Origin: Shewanella profunda
GTDB taxonomy: Bacteria; Pseudomonadota; Gammaproteobacteria; Enterobacterales; Shewanellaceae
Direction: 5' to 3'
DNA length: 64,000 nt
Assembly (NCBI RefSeq): GCF_023283765.1
Contig: NZ_JAKILG010000003.1
Coordinates: 124,001-188,000 of the forward strand
The position numbers and the translations under genes are program-made. Each line of letters begins with the position of its first letter. Position 1 is the stretch's first letter. A model generated the notes under the pieces. It saw nothing but the letters and a program-made list of their open reading frames with translations. It made no database searches and was not told where the DNA came from. Of the stretch, positions 55,204-64,000 are shown one piece after another.

Positions 55204-57438
55204 ATGTCTATGACCAGACTCTATGTCGCCAATATGAATTGTGCTGGCTGTGTTGCCAAAATTGAAAAGGCCTTTGCCGTCCAACAAGGGGTAGAAGCTC
55301 GGGTAAATCTCGCCGATAAACAAGTGACAGTCAATGGCACTATGAGTGCCGATGTCGCGCTTGAGGTGATGGCGAGTGCGGGTTTTCCGGCTGAAGTGAT
55401 TGTGGATGCCAAGGCCGCAGCCGAAGAAAAACGGATTGAGGACGCGGCCGAGTATCGGCTTAGAATGCGCCAAGCCATTGTCGCGCTCGCGATTGGTATT
55501 CCTATGATGTTATGGGGATTACTGGGCGGTGAAATGATGATCAATAGCCCGAGTATGCAATTAGGTTGGGGCATTATGGGGCTTATCACTCTACTTTTGC
55601 TGGTGACTACGGGCGGACATTTTTATCAGGGGATGTGGCGGGCACTCAAAGCCAAAACCACCAACATGGATACGCTCATCGTGCTCGGCACTAGTACGGC
55701 ATGGGCCTATTCCATGCTGGTGGTCATACTGCCAAACGCATTTCCTCTGGATACTCGCCATGTGTACTTTGAAGCGAGTGTGATGATCTTAGGTTTGATT
55801 AACCTAGGCCATGCTCTAGAGCTTAAAGCACGTGGCAAAACCAGCGAGGCGGTGCAGCGTTTGCTCGGGCTTCAATCCACAACCGCAATTCGTATCGGCG
55901 ATAAGGGCGATGAGCTGGTTGAGATAAGCCTGCTCAAACTAGGGGATAAGTTGCGCTTACGTCCCGGTGATAGAGTCGCCCTCGATGGCATTGTTGAAAC
56001 CGGACAATCCCTATTAGATGAAGCCATGCTCACGGGTGAACCCATTCCAGTCGTGAAAAATATGGGTGATAACCTAAGCGCGGGGACGGTTAACGGTAAT
56101 GGCAGTTTGGTTTATCGCGTTACTGCGGGGCAACAAGATACGCGACTGGCGAAAATTATTGCACTGGTGCAAGAGGCGCAAACGTCTAAAATGCCTATCG
56201 GCCGACTTGCGGATAAAATCTCGGCGGTATTTGTCCCCAGCGTAGTCGCGATTGCGCTGGTGGCTGCGGTTATCTGGTACTTTGTTGGGCCAGCTCCCGC
56301 CTTAAGTCATGCGCTAGTCGTGCTAACCAGCGTACTTATTATCGCTTGCCCCTGTGCTCTGGGGCTGGCAACACCGATGTCGATTATGGTGGCGGTGGGG
56401 CGAGCGGCGCAAATGGGGGTATTAGTTAAAAACGGTGAAGCACTACAAACCGCGAGTAAGGTTGATTGTGTGGTGCTCGATAAAACGGGCACAGTGACGC
56501 TGGGTAAACCCGAAGTGACGGATGTGAATTGGTCACCTGAGTTAGAACCCCATGAACGTGAGCAACTGCTCGGCGCTATTGCTAGCCTAGAGCAACATTC
56601 TGAGCATCCCTTGGCGAGCGCGATTGTGAACCATGTTAAACCACTCGTGCCTACATTGCCCGAAACCGACGTTTTTACTAACCATCAAGGCAAAGGGATT
56701 GAGGGTAAGGTGGATGGGATTTGCTTTGCGGTGGGTAATTTTGCCCTGATGACCGCGTTCAACGTGGTGGCAAGCGATGGTGCCGCTTTAGATCCTAATG
56801 CGACTTCCCATTTTTCGAACCAAGGTAAAACCCCTATTTATGTGGCAAAAGCGGGCAAGTTAGTGGCCACTATTGCCCTTGCCGATCCAATTAAGCCTGA
56901 TGCAAAGGCAGCCATTAGCGCCATGCTACAGCAGGATATTCGCGTTGTGTTACTCACGGGCGACAACCCACAAACTGCGCAGGCAGTGGCCAGTCAGGTG
57001 GGGATAACCGAAGTGATTGCAGGTGTATTACCAGAGCAAAAACAACAACATATTAAAGCATTGCAACAACAAGGGCATGTAGTCGCTATGGTGGGGGATG
57101 GCATTAACGATGCGCCAGCCCTGATGAGCGCCGATGTTGGGATAGCCATGGGATCCGGCACTGAGGTGGCGATCGAGAGTGCGGATATGACGCTACTTTC
57201 CCATCAACTGATAGTGATCGCGAACTTATTAGCATTATCGCGCGCGACCATCACCAATATTAAGCAGAATCTCTTTGGCGCTTTTGTGTATAACAGCTTA
57301 GGTATTCCCGTGGCGGCGGGGGTGCTTTATCCCTTAACGGGGATGTTGTTAAGCCCAGTGATTGCAGGTGCTGCCATGGCGTTATCATCCCTGACCGTGG
57401 TGACAAACGCTAATCGATTAAGGCGACAAAAGTTATAA
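55204..57438 (+). CDS. copA: CopA, Cu(I)-exporting P1B-type ATPase
   Basis: The 744-aa inner-membrane pump has one N-terminal HMA domain with the Cu(I)-binding MNCAGC, a transmembrane set with the ion motif CPC (residues 382-384), the phosphorylation motif DKTGT near residue 426, the HP motif SEHPLA, and the hinge MVGDGINDAPAL. It exports cytosolic Cu(I) to the periplasm. AAGGGA precedes the ATG. It is divergent from cueR with the operator between them. Confidence 0.96.
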   Translation: MSMTRLYVANMNCAGCVAKIEKAFAVQQGVEARVNLADKQVTVNGTMSADVALEVMASAGFPAEVIVDAKAAAEEKRIEDAAEYRLRMRQAIVALAIGIPMMLWGLLGGEMMINSPSMQLGWGIMGLITLLLLVTTGGHFYQGMWRALKAKTTNMDTLIVLGTSTAWAYSMLVVILPNAFPLDTRHVYFEASVMILGLINLGHALELKARGKTSEAVQRLLGLQSTTAIRIGDKGDELVEISLLKLGDKLRLRPGDRVALDGIVETGQSLLDEAMLTGEPIPVVKNMGDNLSAGTVNGNGSLVYRVTAGQQDTRLAKIIALVQEAQTSKMPIGRLADKISAVFVPSVVAIALVAAVIWYFVGPAPALSHALVVLTSVLIIACPCALGLATPMSIMVAVGRAAQMGVLVKNGEALQTASKVDCVVLDKTGTVTLGKPEVTDVNWSPELEPHEREQLLGAIASLEQHSEHPLASAIVNHVKPLVPTLPETDVFTNHQGKGIEGKVDGICFAVGNFALMTAFNVVASDGAALDPNATSHFSNQGKTPIYVAKAGKLVATIALADPIKPDAKAAISAMLQQDIRVVLLTGDNPQTAQAVASQVGITEVIAGVLPEQKQQHIKALQQQGHVVAMVGDGINDAPALMSADVGIAMGSGTEVAIESADMTLLSHQLIVIANLLALSRATITNIKQNLFGAFVYNSLGIPVAAGVLYPLTGMLLSPVIAGAAMALSSLTVVTNANRLRRQKL

Positions 57439-57775
57439 CTCCTAGCTTGCCTTGGTGTCGATTTGGCTCAGGTAATGGGCTACGCCAAGGCGAGGCTGAA
57501 CAATGGTTCCATTGCTGATTGAGATCATCAGTTTGTCATCCGACTTGGCGATGATAAAACCTTACCTATTGGAAAATAGCCCTGAGATTAATCGTTGGAT
57601 TTGGTCAGTATTTTAATCAAGCTAAAAGTTTGGGTAGGTCCTTTTTAGTTGATAATTTAGCCCAAACTGCTATAGTGCCACGTTTATTTTTACCCCCTCA
57701 GGTTCGACAAAATTGGTTTATGCTTAGTTGCATTGCCAAGAATCTAACCAACATTACTCGATTTGGAAGTTCATT
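57439..57775. other. copA-ybiT intergenic region
   Basis: This 337-bp stretch has no annotated gene. On the minus strand, 57442-57561 stays open and encodes a protein-like segment (FIIAKSDDKLMISISNGTIV) with no start and with another open segment beyond the stop, which could be a decayed gene fragment. The right end holds the ybiT promoter and GGAAG (57765-57769). Confidence 0.4.
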
Positions 57776-59368
57776 TTGATCACAACAGCGAATATCACCA
57801 TGCAGTTTGGCGCTAAGCCACTGTTTGAAAACATCTCAGTTAAATTTGGCGGCGGTAACCGTTACGGTCTTATCGGTGCAAACGGCTGTGGTAAATCAAC
57901 CTTCATGAAGATCCTTTGCGGTGATCTAGAGCCGAGCAGTGGTAACGTCTCGTTAGATGTGAATGAACGTCTGGGTAAGTTGAGCCAGAACCAATTCGGA
58001 TACGAGCAATACACGCTAATCGATACAGTGATCATGGGTCACCGTGAGCTGTGGAAGGTAAAGCAAGAGCGTGATCGTATTTATTCTTTGCCAGAAATGA
58101 GCGAAGAAGACGGCATTGCCGTGGCAAACCTAGAGATGGATTTTGCCGAGATGGACGGTTACACCGCTGAATCTCGCGCGGGTGAATTACTGTTAGGTGT
58201 GGGTATCGGCATTGAAACCCATTTTGGTTTGATGTCTGAAATTGCACCGGGCTTAAAACTACGGGTGTTGTTAGCGCAGGCGCTGTTCTCCGATCCCGAT
58301 GTACTGCTGCTCGACGAACCGACCAACAACTTGGATATCGACACTATTCGTTGGCTACAGGACGTATTGAACCAACGCGATAGCACTATGATCATCATTT
58401 CCCATGACCGTTACTTTTTAAACTCAGTCTGTACCCATATGGCAGACTTAGATTACGGCGAGCTGCGCGTTTACCCAGGTAACTATGACGAATATATGCA
58501 GGCGGCCACCCAAGCCCGCGAGCGTTTAATTGCGGATAATGCGAAGAAAAAAGCCCAAATTTCTGAGCTTCAAACCTTCGTTGCACGTTTCTCTGCCAAC
58601 GCTTCTAAGGCGAAACAAGCTACATCCCGTGCCCGTCAAATCGACAAAATTAAGCTAGATGAAGTTAAAGCCTCTAGCCGTGTTAACCCATTTATTCGCT
58701 TCGAGCAGGAAAAGAAACTGTTCCGTAATGCCTTAGTGGTTGAAAACTTAACTAAAGGTTATGACACGCCATTATTTAAAGATTTAAATTTGATTGTCGA
58801 AGTGGGTGAACGTATCGCTATTTTAGGTGAGAACGGTGTTGGTAAAACTACGCTGTTACGTACGCTTATCCATGATATTCCGCAGGATGAAGGCCATATC
58901 CAATGGTCTGAAAACGCAAATATTGGCTACTATGCACAGGATCATGAGTCTGATTTCGCTAACGAAATGACCCTGTTCGAGTGGATGAGTCAGTGGCGTA
59001 AACCTGAGGACGATGACCAATCGGTGCGTGGTATTTTAGGCCGTATGCTGTTTGGTTCTGACGACATTAAAAAGTCAGTCAAAGTGCTATCGGGTGGTGA
59101 GAAGGGCCGGATGTTATTTGGCAAACTCATCATGCAAAAAGCCAATATTCTGATGCTCGACGAACCGACCAACCATATGGATATGGAATCTATTGAGTCA
59201 TTAAACAACGCCTTAGAAAAGTACGAAGGCACCTTGTTGTTTGTGAGTCACGATCGTGCATTCGTATCATCATTGGCTAACCGTATTATTGAAATTACCT
59301 CTAAAGGCGTGAATGATTTCAAAGGCACCTATGATGAGTTCCTCGCGAGCAAAGGCATTGAAGGCTAA
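57776..59368 (+). CDS. ybiT: YbiT, ABC-F family ATPase
   Basis: The 530-aa protein has two fused ABC domains without membrane parts: Walker [10 protein letters not shown] and GENGVGKTT, signature [15 protein letters not shown] and [14 protein letters not shown], Walker [12 protein letters not shown] and [11 protein letters not shown], with the interdomain linker rich in Lys/Arg ([16 protein letters not shown]). ABC-F proteins bind ribosomes and relieve stalling. Alignment to E. coli YbiT by eye is close over the full length. TTG 57776 has GGAAG 6 nt upstream and gives exactly 530 aa like E. coli; the longer frame from 57728 has no family support. Confidence 0.93.
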   Translation: MITTANITMQFGAKPLFENISVKFGGGNRYGLIGANGCGKSTFMKILCGDLEPSSGNVSLDVNERLGKLSQNQFGYEQYTLIDTVIMGHRELWKVKQERDRIYSLPEMSEEDGIAVANLEMDFAEMDGYTAESRAGELLLGVGIGIETHFGLMSEIAPGLKLRVLLAQALFSDPDVLLLDEPTNNLDIDTIRWLQDVLNQRDSTMIIISHDRYFLNSVCTHMADLDYGELRVYPGNYDEYMQAATQARERLIADNAKKKAQISELQTFVARFSANASKAKQATSRARQIDKIKLDEVKASSRVNPFIRFEQEKKLFRNALVVENLTKGYDTPLFKDLNLIVEVGERIAILGENGVGKTTLLRTLIHDIPQDEGHIQWSENANIGYYAQDHESDFANEMTLFEWMSQWRKPEDDDQSVRGILGRMLFGSDDIKKSVKVLSGGEKGRMLFGKLIMQKANILMLDEPTNHMDMESIESLNNALEKYEGTLLFVSHDRAFVSSLANRIIEITSKGVNDFKGTYDEFLASKGIEG

Positions 59369-59401
59369 TTTTTGCCTTAAGTGTTTAAACCCTGTTTGAA
59401 T

Positions 59402-59432
59402 AAAAATGCCGCTCATATTGAGCGGCGTTTTT
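59402..59432. terminator. Bidirectional terminator between ybiT and blc
   Basis: GCCGCTCA (59408-59415), loop TAT, and TGAGCGGC (59419-59426), flanked by AAAAA on the left and TTTTT on the right. It serves both convergent genes. Confidence 0.9.
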
Positions 59433-59460
59433 ATTTATGGTATTTGCATCGACTAAGCGG

Positions 59461-59994
59461 CTATTGCTTCACCTCGGCGCTCTTTTGCTCGACATAAATT
59501 AAGCTATCAGTATCAAAACCTTTGGCTTTAGCCATCTTGATAAATTGCTGAATTACCTCGGGGGATACCGTTGGGGTTTTGGCCAGTAGCCACAAATAAC
59601 CGGTATCAGGCCCCGATATAAACGCGTATTGATAGTTTTCATGGTCTAATTCGAAGACCACATAGGATCCATAAAATGGCCCAAAGAAGGAGACTTTCAA
59701 ATAACCTTCTGAATCACCATTTACAAAGTAGGCTTTACCTTCAGCCTCTTTCCATTCATTTTTTGAGGGGGAAAAACCACGGTTAATCACCATCACACCG
59801 CCATCATCTTTCAGACTATATTCGGCGGTGACTTGGTTTAAACCTCTTTCAAAGGAGTGATCGAGCCTCGCAATTTCATACCACTTGCCTAAGTAACGAT
59901 TGAGTTCAAAGTCACTTACGGGTTGAACATTTTTAGGCATACCTAAACAGCCAGACAGTATTAACACGCTGATCATTAAAAGTAGTTTTTTCAC
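59461..59994 (-). CDS. blc: Blc, outer-membrane lipocalin
   Basis: The 177-aa lipoprotein has a signal peptide (KKLLLMISVLILSGC) and a lipocalin barrel with the first motif YLGKWYEIARLDHSFERGLNQVTAEYSLKDDGG, ISGPDTGYLWLLAKTP and a C-terminal helix. Bacterial lipocalins bind lysophospholipids or other lipids at the outer membrane. GTG 59994 is used because GGAG lies 6 nt upstream; the frame reaches TTG 60006, whose first bases overlap that GGAG. Confidence 0.93.
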   Translation of the reverse strand: MKKLLLMISVLILSGCLGMPKNVQPVSDFELNRYLGKWYEIARLDHSFERGLNQVTAEYSLKDDGGVMVINRGFSPSKNEWKEAEGKAYFVNGDSEGYLKVSFFGPFYGSYVVFELDHENYQYAFISGPDTGYLWLLAKTPTVSPEVIQQFIKMAKAKGFDTDSLIYVEQKSAEVKQ

Positions 59995-60162
59995 CACAAG
60001 CTCCAAAAGTTAACGACTGCTAATGATAGTCTCGCAATATCTTAACCTTGGCAAATTCAATCTATCACTCTAGATTTGTGTGTTGTTTAATTTCGTTTGG
60101 CTTATCCAACCTTGGGTGATGCCTACGCTTATCATCAAACCGATAGCACTTAATCGAATAGA

Positions 60163-62841
60163 TTAAATAATCGATTTTCGTGATCGGAAATGGTTTAAGG
60201 GATCTTGGCAATAAGCGCCTTTAATTCGCTGCAATTCGGCATAGTTTTGCTCAAAGTACACGGATGTGGGTATTGTCTTGTCCTTATAGCTAATAAAAGC
60301 GCCCGAGGTATTGGGAATGTCTGCATCGCGGCAGGCATCAATCCAATCTAAGGATCTGTTGATCCTTGTGTAAACCGAGTTGTCATGGAGTTGGGCTTTT
60401 TCCTCTAGATCTGCATTCCACCATGCCTGATATTGGATGATGTAGGCTTTTTCTTTGTAGGGGAAAGCACTCTGATTTTTCTGCGAGTCACTGATTTTTC
60501 TGTAAAAATCTCCTGTAATGGCGCCAAGAGTGACATAGGTAAAAAGACCTAATTGACGGTTTCCCTCGAGGGTTTGCGTCGAGGTTAGGCTTTCAAGCAA
60601 GTTAATATGTCCCGTTTTAAGCCCCGTCTGAGCCGCTAAACGTGAGGTTACTCTGTGGGGCGCGGGTTGGCTTAAATCCTGCCACTTCACCCCTTTCATC
60701 TGCAGGTTTTGACCCCATCCCTGCAACGCCGCTTGGCTTTGCTGCTGTAAACATTGAAACGACTCCCTGTTCCAGCTTTCCATTAATTGTTCACCATAGG
60801 CTTTGGTGAGTCCGCCTAGGGTATCAACGCGAACTCTATCGGGCTTTAAACCTAATTCGGAGAACTGATATTTAATAAAGTACTCTAAACTGGCATGATT
60901 TCCCTCCCAATGGCCGTACATAATACAGTTATGTTTTACCGAATTAGGGTCAAAACTTGCCACGCTGGTGTCGGCTTGGTTTGATTCTAGTTTTAGCTCA
61001 GGCCCTCGTTCGAGCTCGAATTCATCCTCAGGGCTGGCTAAGGATTTAGTATGGATCTTCAAATTGGTGCCGAGCAAACAGGATGTATTGTCGGCATTGA
61101 TCGTTTCTTCCCAACGTTCTAGCAAACGTAATGTTGGCGTTGTCTCGATTAAGGTTTGTGTGTCGGGCTGATAGCAGTTCCATTCGAGCTCAAACTTAAG
61201 CAGGTTTGGGGGAAGGGGAAACGTTTGCACAAAAAAGCGCGTGACTATGCCATAACTCAAGCCACCGCCGCCCTTAAGTGCCCACAGTAGTTCGGGTTTA
61301 TTGGCTGCCGAGATTACTTGGGTTTCACCTATACCTAATACAATTTCAGCCTGTAATAATGATTCACAGCACATGCCATACTTACGCGTCCAAGGTCCCC
61401 AGCCGCCGCCCATAATAAAACCCGACAATCCAACGCTTGCACTGGTGCTATGGGGGATCATCAAGCCCTTTTTAGCGAGATCCGTTGTCAGGCTATTAAT
61501 GGTCGTGCCTGGCCCAATAGCGACAATGCCACTAATAGGGTCGATTTCAATGCTGTCCATTTTACTGAGATCGATCACTATGGTGTTAGTTTGTCCACTT
61601 TCCCCTTCATGATCATGTCCGCCGGAGCGCACACTAATGGGTAAGTTGTAATCGATAGCGGCCTTATAGACGACTTTAACATCATGGGTGCTGGTGCATT
61701 TAATAATCGCAAGGGGCCTTTTTTGTAATCGCCGATTGAACAGTTGGCAAGCCTGTTGGTAGTTAATCATTTGCTTACCAGTGCTAACTAAAAAGTGCTG
61801 TTCGCTGTAATAGTGTCCATTGGTAATCATATTTTCAGCACGAATGTATGAGCGAACTTCATTAAGAAAGTGCATAAAATGTTTAGCTTGGGTAATCACT
61901 ATACTTTCGCTAATACGAATTTCAGCACTTAATCTGGTCTCGGTGGATTGATTAATGAGGCATTCACATTCAAGTTCATCTGCAACTGTCATATGAACGG
62001 TGGAACGATAAGGGGTGAGTGACTTAAAAATATCAACACTGATCTTTATATCACTGCGCTCACTGGCGATATAATCTACCTGATAAATAAAGTGTGGCCA
62101 GGATTCATGGCTTGATTCAATAATATAGGCACAGCGTTCATTGGCTGGAATAATATTAGGGAGTTGCTTTAAAAATATATTGCTACTGGGCGTGTTTTTT
62201 TTGAATTCATATTCAGTGTCATTAAAGATGATAAGCATGACTTCTTGTTTTTTGGGTTTAATAAAATTAACCGTCTCGCCATGGTCAGTATGCTTTTTTT
62301 GATAAATATGCAGATTACTTTCAGTAATCGCTTTTTGCTGCTCAGGGTGTTGGTAATAATCGAAGATTTCAGCATCTGATAACCAGCGGTTTAACAATAT
62401 AATGTCAATAATACTGCCATCGAAGGCAGTCTCAATATGATTGTTGGCAAACATCATATCTGGATCATATTCATTATCCGTAATGAGTGGAATATGATGC
62501 TGTTGGGTGTGAGTGATTTCACTATCGACATAACATTTTATTTCATTGTATTGGTAGCATACGGATAATAAATGCCAATGATCATCATTAAGCCCTCCGA
62601 GAGTTGAAATAGCCTCTATGCGAAGCAATGTTGTGGTAATCGCGCATTCAATATGGCCCAGTGAATTAATCTGGACAGAAAATCCAGTTTGGGTTGGCTC
62701 ACTGACATACTGATAAATATGGCCGCCATGAGTGGTCTTTAACCAGCATTGAAAGGTAAAAATATCGAGTGGGCAGGTACTTATTGGCAGTGCTATTTCT
62801 GTAATACTCGTATTTTTCGTCGATGTTGGCTTATGTTTCAT
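60163..62841 (-). CDS. LamG-like domain fused to a berberine-bridge-type FAD oxidoreductase
   Basis: The 892-aa protein has two unrelated halves. Residues about 20-180 look like a concanavalin/LamG jelly roll (FTFQCWLKTTHGGHIYQYV, HWHLLSVCYQYNEIKCYVDSE, FDGSIIDIILLNRWLSDAEI). Residues about 375-540 form an FAD-binding PCMH domain (PISVRSGGHDHEG with the flavin-linking His near 409; GGGWGPWTRKYGM), and the last 40 residues are a BBE domain (YFEQNYAELQRIKGAYCQDPLNHFRSR). The Cys that makes the second flavin link in BBE enzymes is replaced by Ser (SASVGLSG near 470). No signal peptide is seen. It should oxidise a sugar or alcohol-like substrate; which one is unknown. The fusion is unfamiliar to me. 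Confidence 0.75.
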   Translation of the reverse strand: MKHKPTSTKNTSITEIALPISTCPLDIFTFQCWLKTTHGGHIYQYVSEPTQTGFSVQINSLGHIECAITTTLLRIEAISTLGGLNDDHWHLLSVCYQYNEIKCYVDSEITHTQQHHIPLITDNEYDPDMMFANNHIETAFDGSIIDIILLNRWLSDAEIFDYYQHPEQQKAITESNLHIYQKKHTDHGETVNFIKPKKQEVMLIIFNDTEYEFKKNTPSSNIFLKQLPNIIPANERCAYIIESSHESWPHFIYQVDYIASERSDIKISVDIFKSLTPYRSTVHMTVADELECECLINQSTETRLSAEIRISESIVITQAKHFMHFLNEVRSYIRAENMITNGHYYSEQHFLVSTGKQMINYQQACQLFNRRLQKRPLAIIKCTSTHDVKVVYKAAIDYNLPISVRSGGHDHEGESGQTNTIVIDLSKMDSIEIDPISGIVAIGPGTTINSLTTDLAKKGLMIPHSTSASVGLSGFIMGGGWGPWTRKYGMCCESLLQAEIVLGIGETQVISAANKPELLWALKGGGGLSYGIVTRFFVQTFPLPPNLLKFELEWNCYQPDTQTLIETTPTLRLLERWEETINADNTSCLLGTNLKIHTKSLASPEDEFELERGPELKLESNQADTSVASFDPNSVKHNCIMYGHWEGNHASLEYFIKYQFSELGLKPDRVRVDTLGGLTKAYGEQLMESWNRESFQCLQQQSQAALQGWGQNLQMKGVKWQDLSQPAPHRVTSRLAAQTGLKTGHINLLESLTSTQTLEGNRQLGLFTYVTLGAITGDFYRKISDSQKNQSAFPYKEKAYIIQYQAWWNADLEEKAQLHDNSVYTRINRSLDWIDACRDADIPNTSGAFISYKDKTIPTSVYFEQNYAELQRIKGAYCQDPLNHFRSRKSII

Positions 62842-62882
62842 CTGTTGCAGTCCCTATTATTTCCGCTGATGATTTCCCTAAT

Positions 62883-62911
62883 AGGGTGAACAAGATAAAC
62901 AGGTTCACCCT
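62883..62911. repeat. Hairpin upstream of the LamG-BBE gene
   Basis: AGGGTGAAC (62883-62891) and GTTCACCCT (62903-62911) are perfect inverse complements with an 11-nt loop, 42 bp before the LamG-BBE start codon. It could be an operator or attenuator. Confidence 0.65.
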
Positions 62912-62917
62912 TTAGTG

Positions 62918-62943
62918 GCTAAGCCCTAAATACTGGGCTTAGC
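62918..62943. repeat. Second hairpin between the PAS-GGDEF and LamG-BBE genes
   Basis: GCTAAGCCC (62918-62926) and GGGCTTAGC (62935-62943) form a perfect 9-bp stem with an 8-nt loop just past the PAS-GGDEF stop codon. It probably ends that transcript, although no T-run follows on the minus strand. Confidence 0.6.
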
Positions 62944-62946
62944 ACT

Positions 62947-63975
62947 TTAAAGTGATGTATTAATTCGGTCGCGACCATCGGCCTTTGCACGGTACAGCGC
63001 GGTATCGGCGGCGCAGAGCATTGCCATTGAGGTGCGAAATTGTCCATTGAGTTCACTCGCAATGCCTTGGCTTGCGCTCACAGAGACATAGTCGCGTAGC
63101 CCTTGCTCGGTAAAACGCAGGGCATTAATCCCTTGCTGTATTTTTTGGGCAATAGTGAGCGCCATTTTGGCATTGTGGTTTGGCAGAATAAGCGCAAATT
63201 CTTCGCCGCCGTAACGGGCTGCTAGTCCTATGTCGATAGGCACTATGTCAGCGATTACCTTGGCAATTTTGCGTAGACATTCGTCCCCTTGGATATGGCC
63301 GAATTGGTCGTTGAACACTTTAAAATAATCCACATCGATAATTACAACGCTGATGGGGCGCAGCTTGTCGGTACATTCATCCCATTGATATTGGAGTATT
63401 TCATCAAAGTAACGGCGGTTCGCAAGTCCCGTTAGTGAGTCAGTGGCAGCCAACTTACGCAGTTTCTGATTTTCTTCTTTGTGCTGAGTTAAATCATGTA
63501 TCACCATCACGAACAATGGCTCATGGCTCGGGATATAGGAGATTGACAACTCGACCTCTTTTGCTTTGCCTGAGGCGGTTATTAGGGTGATTTCCTCGGC
63601 TGGGTGCTGCACTGGCTGACCATTGTCTTTACCCACTTGGGTGTCATTACTTAGTAGATTGTTATAGCGAGCTTGATGGTGCTCAGTTAAAAAGTTGCGC
63701 CAATCCTGCCCCTTCAACGTGGACTGTGGGCACGCTAATAAGTCAGCGCCTCTGCTGTTGCTAAAACGGATATAACCTTGGGCGTTGACCACAATAACGG
63801 CCTCAGTCAGATGCTGAATAAACAGTTGAATGGTTTCAACTGAAGATTGCTCAAACAGGGTAAGTGGTAAAGCGGATTGGGTTTCACTATGCAGCTCATT
63901 ACTGAACGTGGAATGATGTTCACCCACTAGGGATAATGAGTGTTGTGAGCGAGTCAGTTTAGGTGAGCTTGTCAT
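62947..63975 (-). CDS. PAS-GGDEF diguanylate cyclase, soluble
   Basis: About 342 aa. A PAS domain (residues about 45-150; [41 protein letters not shown]) precedes a GGDEF domain beginning [16 protein letters not shown], with [11 protein letters not shown] as the active GGEEF form. It should make cyclic di-GMP in response to a PAS-sensed signal. No membrane segment is visible. ATG 63975 has GGAG 10 nt upstream; ATG 63984 is only one base from that GGAG, so I prefer 63975. Upstream sequence ends with the window. Confidence 0.9.
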   Translation of the reverse strand: MTSSPKLTRSQHSLSLVGEHHSTFSNELHSETQSALPLTLFEQSSVETIQLFIQHLTEAVIVVNAQGYIRFSNSRGADLLACPQSTLKGQDWRNFLTEHHQARYNNLLSNDTQVGKDNGQPVQHPAEEITLITASGKAKEVELSISYIPSHEPLFVMVIHDLTQHKEENQKLRKLAATDSLTGLANRRYFDEILQYQWDECTDKLRPISVVIIDVDYFKVFNDQFGHIQGDECLRKIAKVIADIVPIDIGLAARYGGEEFALILPNHNAKMALTIAQKIQQGINALRFTEQGLRDYVSVSASQGIASELNGQFRTSMAMLCAADTALYRAKADGRDRINTSL

Positions 63976-64000
63976 TGTTGTCATTCTCCGTGAACCTAAT

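Overview
This 64-kb window is chromosomal DNA of a Shewanella-type gammaproteobacterium. The evidence is the gene content and order (an lpxD-fabZ-lpxA-lpxB-rnhB-dnaE block, a decaheme OmcA/MtrC-type outer-membrane cytochrome beside a LysR regulator, phhAB-tyrR-fahA-maiA, and a valine/isoleucine degradation operon), the closeness of many proteins to E. coli or Vibrio counterparts, and dispersed intergenic repeats of a kind I associate with Shewanella. Names and genus come from recalled family knowledge; no database search was run. Nearly all of the window is ordinary core chromosome. I saw no tRNA, rRNA, CRISPR array, prophage or complete insertion sequence.

Layout. 1-8429: lipid A / fatty-acid / replication genes (lpxD end, fabZ, lpxA, lpxB, rnhB, dnaE, tilS). 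8495-18446: a diguanylate cyclase, a Kef-like K+/H+ antiporter, a cold-shock protein, a DUF885 membrane-anchored protein, a SWIM-SNF2 helicase and a YcdX-type PHP phosphatase. 18486-23054: sugar-nucleotide reductase, cysQ, fructokinase mak, an ElyC-like DUF218 protein and a DUF2982 protein. 23055-25251: a repeat-rich accessory interval holding one unrecognised HEAT-like gene. 25252-32243 (minus strand): decaheme cytochrome lipoprotein with a collagen-like stalk, LysR regulator, bactofilin, NapF-like ferredoxin, galE, galU. 32557-37676: phenylalanine/tyrosine catabolism (phhA, phhB, tyrR, fahA, maiA). 37679-41716: nucleotidyltransferase-like protein, ompW, an SDR, ybaY-like lipoprotein and metA. 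41822-43468: a chemotaxis receptor followed by a gene-free 755-bp stretch. 44224-52087: branched-chain amino-acid degradation operon (thiolase, mmsA, acyl-CoA dehydrogenase, enoyl-CoA hydratase, 3-hydroxyisobutyryl-CoA hydrolase, mmsB, SDR). 52342-64000: small membrane protein, S9 peptidase lipoprotein, cueR/copA copper pair, ybiT, lipocalin blc, an unusual LamG plus berberine-bridge-enzyme fusion, and a PAS-GGDEF cyclase.

Regulation is unusually legible. TyrR-box matches lie before phhA (32436-32453), fahA (35715-35732, with a CRP-type site at 35756-35771) and, more weakly, the branched-chain operon (44072-44089). A second palindrome, TTTACG-N4-CGTAAA, recurs before tyrR and the branched-chain operon and in degenerate form before phhA. 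This suggests that aromatic and branched-chain amino-acid catabolism share regulators. Three adjacent MetJ-box-like octamers precede ybaY-metA. A perfect FNR/EtrA box precedes ompW. A 19-bp-spacer MerR-type promoter lies between cueR and copA.

The best candidates for something undescribed are the LamG-BBE oxidoreductase (60163-62841), the repeat-flanked HEAT-like orphan (23473-24495), the MetJ-box control that appears to include ybaY, and the shared amino-acid-catabolism palindrome. I found no clear multi-gene defence or biosynthetic system.
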